A stretch of DNA of 64,000 bases from Sandaracinus amylolyticus (GTDB taxonomy: Bacteria > Myxococcota_A > Polyangia > Polyangiales > Sandaracinaceae), in NCBI RefSeq assembly GCF_000737325.1, contig NZ_CP011125.1, positions 6,882,001-6,946,000 of the forward strand. Reading direction: 5' to 3'. This document shows positions 59,895-64,000 of the stretch, in pieces. The position numbers and the translations under genes were made by a program. Each line of letters begins with the position of its first letter. The stretch's first letter is position 1. The notes under the pieces are model-generated. The model was not told where the DNA came from. It saw nothing but the letters and a program-made list of their open reading frames with translations, and did not search any database.

Positions 59895-60103
59895 GACGCG
59901 ACCTCGAGGCCGAGGCTGGTCGCGAGACGCTCGCCCGCGGCGCGCACGCCGTGCGGAAGCACGATGACCGACTCGACGACGCGGCCGTCGCGCTCGAGCA
60001 GCGCGCCGGTCTCCGCGACGCGGAGCACCGCCACCGCGAAGCCCGCGGCCGCCGCCCGTCCCGGTGCCGGCCTGCCCTCGATCGTGACCCGTCGGTTCGC
60101 CAT
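59891..60103 (-). CDS. First gene of the leftward operon, small hypothetical protein
   Basis: 70 residues, beta-rich (RRVTIEGRPAPG; GFAVAVLRVAETGALLERDGRVVESVIVLP). Not recognised. A GGAGG site lies just before the ATG. About 35 bases upstream is the predicted start point of the left operator-promoter, so this gene leads the long leftward transcript. Confidence 0.55.
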   Translation of the reverse strand: MANRRVTIEGRPAPGRAAAAGFAVAVLRVAETGALLERDGRVVESVIVLPHGVRAAGERLATSLGLEVAS

Positions 60104-60144
60104 CCCGCCCTCCGCGTCGCGCTCAGCGCGTCGTCGATGGGCCT

Positions 60145-60184
60145 ACCCTGCGGCGAATCCGACTAGGTGTCAAGTACTAGGCGG
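60145..60184 (-). promoter_or_regulatory. Left operator-promoter (OL/PL-like) of the lysogeny switch
   Basis: On the minus strand: -35 TTGACA (60173-60168), 17-base spacer, -10 CAGGGT (60150-60145). The 40-base block is 34/40 identical to the right block at 61432-61471, including a second CCTAGT box 14 bases from the first. It would drive the leftward operon and be silenced by the XRE repressor. Confidence 0.7.
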
Positions 60185-60193
60185 AGCGTGCTC

Positions 60194-60931
60194 GTGAACT
60201 CGTGCGTTCGCTCACGAGTTTCGTCGTTTTCTCCGTTGGAGATCGATCCGCAGATAGGGATCGATCACCACGTGGAGTCGCCCTGGCTGAGGTGGGAGGG
60301 GACCGCCGCTCGAGCGCTCGAGCGCGCGAAGGTCGGGGCGCCGGTCAGCGCATTCGAGCTCGCGAAGGGGCTCGGCCTGGAGATCGAAGCCTGGTCGGGC
60401 GCGGGCGCGGAACTCGACGCGGACGCGCAGGTAATCCGCGTGAACCCACGGGTGCGGCTGGTCCGCCGCCACGGCTTGATCGCGCACGAATGCGGGCACT
60501 GGGTGCTTCGCATAGAGGGCGACGACAGCGAGAAGGGCGCGCGCTACCTCGCGGGCGCGATGCTCCTACCTCGCTGGGACTTCGACCTCGACTTGAAGCG
60601 CACGGCGTGGTCGCTGCTGAAGCTGCGGGACCGCCACCCGAACGCGAGCGCCGAGATGATCGCGCGCCGCATCGTCGAGGTTCGCGAGGCGGTCGCGACG
60701 ATCATCGACAACGGCCGCGTCACGAGCCGCGTGTTCACGCCGGGTCTGATGGTCGAGCCCCGCCTTCGCCGCGTGTCGCGATGGGAACGCGGCCTCGCGG
60801 ACCAGGCGCTCGAGGCGGGCGCGGAGGTTCGCGGCGACGAGCTCTGTTACGCGGTACCGCTCGTCGACGGGCCGTGGCGCCGCGTCATCGTGGTCTGCGA
60901 GGCCGAGCAGCTCAGCCTGCGGCAGCGATGA
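60194..60931 (+). CDS. ImmA/IrrE-type metallopeptidase (anti-repressor)
   Basis: 245 residues from GTG 60194, which has GGCGGAG seven bases upstream; the earlier in-frame GTG 60167 lies inside the left promoter. The zinc site LIAHECGHWVLR has HECGH at 98-102, and GARYLAGAMLLPRWDF holds the downstream ligand region (ALLLP-type motif). In ICEBs1 and phi105-like elements ImmA cleaves the XRE repressor to induce excision; here the repressor gene is immediately convergent. Inference: induction by proteolysis rather than by RecA. Confidence 0.85.
   Translation: MNSCVRSRVSSFSPLEIDPQIGIDHHVESPWLRWEGTAARALERAKVGAPVSAFELAKGLGLEIEAWSGAGAELDADAQVIRVNPRVRLVRRHGLIAHECGHWVLRIEGDDSEKGARYLAGAMLLPRWDFDLDLKRTAWSLLKLRDRHPNASAEMIARRIVEVREAVATIIDNGRVTSRVFTPGLMVEPRLRRVSRWERGLADQALEAGAEVRGDELCYAVPLVDGPWRRVIVVCEAEQLSLRQR
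60197..60220. promoter_or_regulatory. Inverted repeat at the start of the ImmA gene
   Basis: AACTCGTG (60197-60204) and CACGAGTT (60213-60220) are perfect 8-base arms with an 8-base gap. It sits just inside the peptidase gene and could be an operator or an mRNA hairpin at the ribosome site. Confidence 0.35.
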
Positions 60932-61426
60932 CTACTCCGTGAGCTTCGGCCTCTGGATCGCGCGGCCACGTTTCCGCGCGCGCCACCCGCGCACGAAGCC
61001 GTCGACCACCTCGTAGGTGATCTCGTCGGGTCCACCGCTGCGCCGAAGACGCCGAGCAGCCGCGATTTCGTCGGGCTCGAGCTCCGGGTGGGCCTCGATG
61101 TAGGCCTCGATCTCCGGGTAGCCGAGCTCGTCGTCGCGCTCGACACGCTCCTGTCCGTGCTTCATCGGGCCGTCGCCGGAGTCGAGCCACTCGACGCGCA
61201 CGCCGTAGAGGAGGGCCAGCCGACGCACCTTCGCCATCGACGGCTCGGCCACCTTGCCCAGCTCGTACTTGGAGAGCGTCCCGATATCGACTTCCGCATC
61301 GGCGGCCGCCCGCTGCTGCGTCAGTCCGGCGGCCTCCCTCGCCACCTTGAGGCGCTCGCCCAGCTCCCGCGCGTAGTCGCTCACGCCTGGATAGGCGCAT
61401 GGTGCGTGTTTCGCTGCAAGAGACAT
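60932..61426 (-). CDS. XRE-family repressor (CI/ImmR-like)
   Basis: 164 residues. Residues about 20-75 form the helix-turn-helix (LGERLKVAREAAGLTQQRAAADAEVDIGTLSKYELGKV), followed by PSMAKVRRLALLYGVRVEWL. The C-terminal half (DDELGYPEIEAYIEAHPELEPDEIAAARRLRR) is a helical, likely oligomerisation/protease-target region without a LexA-type peptidase. Directly convergent with the ImmA gene (stops adjacent). AGGCGG precedes the ATG. Confidence 0.85.
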   Translation of the reverse strand: MSLAAKHAPCAYPGVSDYARELGERLKVAREAAGLTQQRAAADAEVDIGTLSKYELGKVAEPSMAKVRRLALLYGVRVEWLDSGDGPMKHGQERVERDDELGYPEIEAYIEAHPELEPDEIAAARRLRRSGGPDEITYEVVDGFVRGWRARKRGRAIQRPKLTE

Positions 61427-61431
61427 CGTTA

Positions 61432-61471
61432 CCGCCTAATCCTTGACGCCTAGTAGGATTCGACGTAGGGT
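61432..61471 (+). promoter_or_regulatory. Right operator-promoter (OR/PR-like) of the lysogeny switch
   Basis: -35 TTGACG (61443-61448), 17-base spacer, -10 TAGGGT (61466-61471). It matches the left block at 34 of 40 positions. The -10 box is only 8 bases before the ATG of the Cro-like gene, so that mRNA is probably leaderless. It also lies directly upstream of the repressor gene on the other strand, allowing autoregulation. Confidence 0.7.
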
Positions 61472-61479
61472 CGAGTCCC

Positions 61480-61737
61480 ATGAGTGACCGAGATCCGCGC
61501 CGCGTCGCGATGGGGCAACGGCTGCGGAGAGCACGCGGGGGGATGACCCAAGTCGCGCTCTCCGAGGCGACGAAGATCAACCAGTCGACGCTGTCGAAGT
61601 ACGAGCGCGGCGAGATCGAGCCCGGCATCGACTCGATCGTCGCGATCGCCGAAGCGACCGGCGCGTGCATCGAGTGGCTCGCTACCGGCGTCGGCGACCC
61701 TCCGGCCGACAGCGCAACCCCGGACGCGGCGGCCTGA
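61480..61737 (+). CDS. Cro-like XRE regulator
   Basis: 85 residues, essentially one helix-turn-helix (MGQRLRRARGGMTQVALSEATKINQSTLSKYERGEIEPG, IVAIAEATGACIEWLATG). The HTH turn matches the repressor's (TLSKYE), suggesting both bind the same operator. First gene of the rightward operon. Confidence 0.85.
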   Translation: MSDRDPRRVAMGQRLRRARGGMTQVALSEATKINQSTLSKYERGEIEPGIDSIVAIAEATGACIEWLATGVGDPPADSATPDAAA

Positions 61738-61739
61738 GC

Positions 61740-61967
61740 GTGGAGCCCTCGACGGTCGACACGCTGGTGCGTGTCCTCTTCGCGTGCCTGCTGCTCGGCG
61801 GGTACGTCGCGTTCGTGATCGCGCGGCTCGACCGCGCGCACGAGCCGCCGCGGAACCGCCGCGTCAGCGACAGCGCGTCCGTATCGAGCTCTGGGATCCG
61901 CGAGGTCGCCACGCCTCGCAACGTGAAGCGCGCCGCGAGCGCGCGTCAGGGAGGTCGCGCGTCGTGA
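61740..61967 (+). CDS. Small single-pass membrane protein
   Basis: 75 residues from GTG 61740, with one membrane helix (LVRVLFACLLLGGYVAFVIA) and a basic, serine-rich tail. Unknown role. Its stop overlaps the next gene's GTG. Confidence 0.5.
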   Translation: MEPSTVDTLVRVLFACLLLGGYVAFVIARLDRAHEPPRNRRVSDSASVSSSGIREVATPRNVKRAASARQGGRAS

Positions 61968-62476
61968 GCATCCCCGAGCAGCCGTTCAGTCTCGTTCCCG
62001 AGGCCGCCCGGAAGCAGGCGGAGATCACGATCGGAGAGCGCATCGAGGCGCTCGTGCATCGCTCCGGCACGCGCGTCGTGGACGTCGCCCGCGCGCTCGG
62101 GCTTCGCGACAACAAGCTGTACGCAGCGTTCCGCGGCACCGAGCACTTCCGCCTCGCGTGGCTGGAGCTCCTGCCCGCCACGGTCGAGAGGCTCTTCATC
62201 GAAGAGCGCGCCGCCGCGCACGGGCTCGAGCTGCGCCCCGTCGCCGACGAGGACGCGCACCCGCGCTCGCTGCACGACGTCGTCGTCGAGCTCGGCGACG
62301 TGCAGCGCGCGGCGAGCGAGGGCGAGCGCGACGGCCACCTCAGTGTCGACGACATCGAGCGAGAACTGCGCGAGTGGGACGACGTCGAACGCGTGCGCGC
62401 CTCGCGCGTGGCGCACCTGCGTCGCCTGCTCGCCGAGCGCGGCGGCGCCGTCGGGTCGCGGAGGAAGTCGCGATGA
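61964..62476 (+). CDS. HTH-containing phage regulator-like protein
   Basis: 170 residues from GTG 61964. Residues about 20-60 look like a helix-turn-helix (IGERIEALVHRSGTRVVDVARALGLRDNKLYAAFRG); a longer helical, acidic C-terminal half follows. By position it could be a CII-like or replication regulator, but I do not recognise it. Confidence 0.5.
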   Translation: MSIPEQPFSLVPEAARKQAEITIGERIEALVHRSGTRVVDVARALGLRDNKLYAAFRGTEHFRLAWLELLPATVERLFIEERAAAHGLELRPVADEDAHPRSLHDVVVELGDVQRAASEGERDGHLSVDDIERELREWDDVERVRASRVAHLRRLLAERGGAVGSRRKSR

Positions 62477-62739
62477 TGCGGCTTCGCGTCGCGCTCGCGG
62501 TCACGCGCGCGCTGTGCTTCATCGCCGCCGACACGCTCGCGCACGTCGGCACGCTCCTCGAGGACTGGAACGCATGGCTCGACCGCACCGAGCGCGCGGA
62601 GGTCGAAGAGCTCGACTTCGCGACGTGCGACGAGTCGGTCGTTGTGATCGGCGAATGCGTATGCCGCGCGCCGATCGTCGGCGACGGCATCTGCGCGAGC
62701 TGCGAGGAGTGGGTCGCGCGTTCTGAGGTGCAGGCATGA
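62473..62739 (+). CDS. Small cysteine-rich phage protein
   Basis: 88 residues with a hydrophobic/basic start and a C-terminal zinc-type cluster (ECVCRAPIVGDGICASCEEW, four cysteines). Starts at an ATGA overlap and ends at an ATGA overlap with the helicase gene. Confidence 0.55.
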   Translation: MMRLRVALAVTRALCFIAADTLAHVGTLLEDWNAWLDRTERAEVEELDFATCDESVVVIGECVCRAPIVGDGICASCEEWVARSEVQA

Positions 62740-64000
62740 GCCCGCCCGCGCCCGCCCCTGGGCACGCGCATCGCCGCGATCGCGCCACGGAGCAAGAGGG
62801 GCAGAACGCCTCGGAGTACGAGCGCTTCCTCGCCGGCAAGCACGTCGAGGCACCGCGCTCTCCCGTGCCGCACGGCGACCTCGACGCGCGGCTCTTCCAC
62901 TTCCAGCGCGACTGCGTGCGATGGGCACTCGAGCGCGGCCGCGCCGCGCTCTTCGAGGACTGCGGTCTCGGCAAGACGCGGCAGCAGCTCGAGTGGGCGC
63001 GCCACGTCGCCGCGCACGCGGGGCGCGTGCTCATCTTCGCGCCGCTCGCCGTCGCTCAGCAGACCATCCGCGAGGGCGCGAACATCGACGTGCCCGTCGC
63101 TTACGCGCGCGACATGGACGAGGCGGGCGCCGCGCCGATCGTCATCACGAACTACGAGCGCCTCGACCGCTTCGCTGCCGCGCTGCGCGCAGGCGTCTTC
63201 GCGGGTGTCGTCCTCGACGAGAGCTCGATCCTCAAGAGCTTCATGGGCAAGACGAAGCGCGCGCTGATCGATGCGTGCGCGAGCGTCCCCTACCGCCTCG
63301 CGTGCACCGCGACGCCCGCGCCCAACGATCACCTCGAGCTCGGCAACCACGCCGAGTTCCTCGGGGTGATGGCTTCGCACGAGATGATCGCGCGCTGGTT
63401 CATCAACGACACGAGCACCTTCGGCACCTACCGCCTCAAGGGCCACGCCGTCGCGCCCTTCTGGGATTGGGTCGCGAGCTGGGCGATGTGCGTCGGGCGA
63501 CCGTCGGACCTCGGGTATCCGGACGACGGATACGCGCTGCCCGAGCTGACGATCACGCCGCACGTCCTCGACGTCGATCTCGTCGCGGACCGCGGCGACC
63601 GGCTCTTCCGGATGCCCGACATGAGCGCGACCGCCATCCACAAGGAGCGGCGCCGCACCGCGACCGCGCGCGCCGCGAAGATCGGCGAGCTCGTCGCGCG
63701 CGACTACGACGAGCAGTGGCTGGTCTGGTGCGAGACCGACTACGAGGCCGACGCGCTCCGCGAGGTGATTCCCGAAGCGGTCGACGTGCGCGGCTCGCAC
63801 GCGCTCGAGCGGAAGGAGCGCGTCGCGATCGACTTCGCCGACGGGCGCACGCGCGTGCTGATCAGCAAGCCGTCGATCTTCGGGTGGGGGCTGAACTTCC
63901 AGCGCTGCGCGCGCGTCGCGTTCACCGGCGCGACGTTCTCGTACGAGGGGTTCTACCAGGCGATCCGCCGGTGCTGGCGCTTCGGCCAGCGGCGCCCCGT
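62736..64000 (+). CDS. SNF2-like helicase, 3' end outside window
   Basis: About 421 residues are visible and the gene runs off the end. Motifs: FHFQRDCVRWALERG (Q region), Walker A DCGLGKTRQQ (GLGKT 77-81), VVITNYERL, motif II VVLDESSILKS, motif III CTATPAPND, then SKPSIFGWGLNFQRC and YQAIRRCWRFGQRRP, the SNF2-type motif VI. DESS replaces DEAH. This branch is common in phages, sometimes followed by or fused to a methylase; the continuation must show that. It differs in sequence from the leftward SNF2 protein at 48563-50335. Confidence 0.85.
   Translation, partial: MSPPAPAPGHAHRRDRATEQEGQNASEYERFLAGKHVEAPRSPVPHGDLDARLFHFQRDCVRWALERGRAALFEDCGLGKTRQQLEWARHVAAHAGRVLIFAPLAVAQQTIREGANIDVPVAYARDMDEAGAAPIVITNYERLDRFAAALRAGVFAGVVLDESSILKSFMGKTKRALIDACASVPYRLACTATPAPNDHLELGNHAEFLGVMASHEMIARWFINDTSTFGTYRLKGHAVAPFWDWVASWAMCVGRPSDLGYPDDGYALPELTITPHVLDVDLVADRGDRLFRMPDMSATAIHKERRRTATARAAKIGELVARDYDEQWLVWCETDYEADALREVIPEAVDVRGSHALERKERVAIDFADGRTRVLISKPSIFGWGLNFQRCARVAFTGATFSYEGFYQAIRRCWRFGQRRP

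Larger units (their letters stand above)
44399..64000. mobile_element. Integrated temperate-phage-like element (left part), inserted at tRNA-Gly
   Basis: The support is a tyrosine integrase and excisionase-like gene near a tRNA 3' end, an XRE repressor/Cro-like/ImmA switch with paired operators, and divergent early operons. DNA metabolism genes (clamp, helicases, methylase, SbcCD-like pair) and many small phage-style ORFs with 1-8 base overlaps add to this. No capsid, tail, terminase or conjugation genes fall in the visible part, so phage versus other integrative element is not settled. The right end is outside the window. Confidence 0.75.

Overview
The window is very GC-rich DNA with strong third-position G/C bias, dense gene packing and many 1-8 nt start/stop overlaps. 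Myxobacterial-type gene content (Ser/Thr kinase with a PEGA-like tail, AgmX/PglI-type protein, T6SS with FHA and TagF accessories) points to a Myxococcota/Polyangia bacterium, perhaps Sandaracinus-like. The organism is inferred from style and content only; I could not search anything.

Layout. (1) 1-1148: end of a small membrane protein gene and a phosphopantetheinyl transferase. (2) 1179-34504: a complete type VI secretion system (T6SS) island. A kinase points left. All other genes point right: hcp(tssD)-tssE-tssF-tssG-clpV(tssH)-FHA/tagH-lipoprotein-lysozyme-like protein-tssJ-tssK-tssL-tssM-tagF-tssA-tssB-tssC-small membrane protein-vgrG(tssI)-TPR protein-PAAR protein-rhs-immunity. All 13 core Tss components are present. 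The island ends in an 18-bp perfect terminator stem. (3) 34519-44398: housekeeping-type genes: AgmX/PglI-like protein, dnaJ, patatin, soluble lytic transglycosylase, a coiled-coil protein with a lipoprotein, a LolC/E-type permease and tRNA-Gly(GCC). (4) 44399-64000: the left part of an integrated temperate-phage-like element beside the tRNA-Gly gene. It has an ImmA/IrrE-PIN gene pair, an integrase and an excisionase-like gene. A long leftward operon encodes SNF2 helicase, PD-(D/E)XK-like protein, beta-clamp, C5 methylase, SbcC/SbcD and recombination-like proteins. A lysogeny switch (ImmA peptidase, XRE repressor, Cro-like protein) and a rightward early operon follow; the last gene, a second helicase, runs off the window. 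No stretch over 300 bases lacks a gene.

The most striking signal is a bipartite promoter-like element, ACGCAAC-N16-CGATGA. I found it eight times, always with exactly the same spacing, always directly upstream of a T6SS-island gene or operon and on that gene's strand, and nowhere else in the window. It precedes the kinase, hcp, clpV, the lysozyme-like gene, tssM, tssB, vgrG and rhs. It looks like the binding site of one dedicated alternative (ECF-type) sigma factor that fires the whole secretion system as a regulon. Two copies carry an ATG inside the -10 box, which moves the likely starts of vgrG and the lysozyme-like gene downstream.

How the parts work together. TssJLM form the envelope complex; TssEFGK, TssA and VgrG/PAAR form the baseplate, cap and spike; TssBC/Hcp form the sheath and tube; ClpV recycles the sheath. 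The kinase, FHA protein and TagF suggest control by threonine phosphorylation. VgrG, the TPR protein, the PAAR protein and Rhs look like one effector-delivery unit. The Rhs toxin tip and its low-GC neighbour, which ends in a YqcC-like domain, form a candidate effector-immunity pair. In the phage-like element, two nearly identical 40-bp operator-promoters (34/40 matches) flank the repressor/ImmA pair, as expected of an OL/OR switch.
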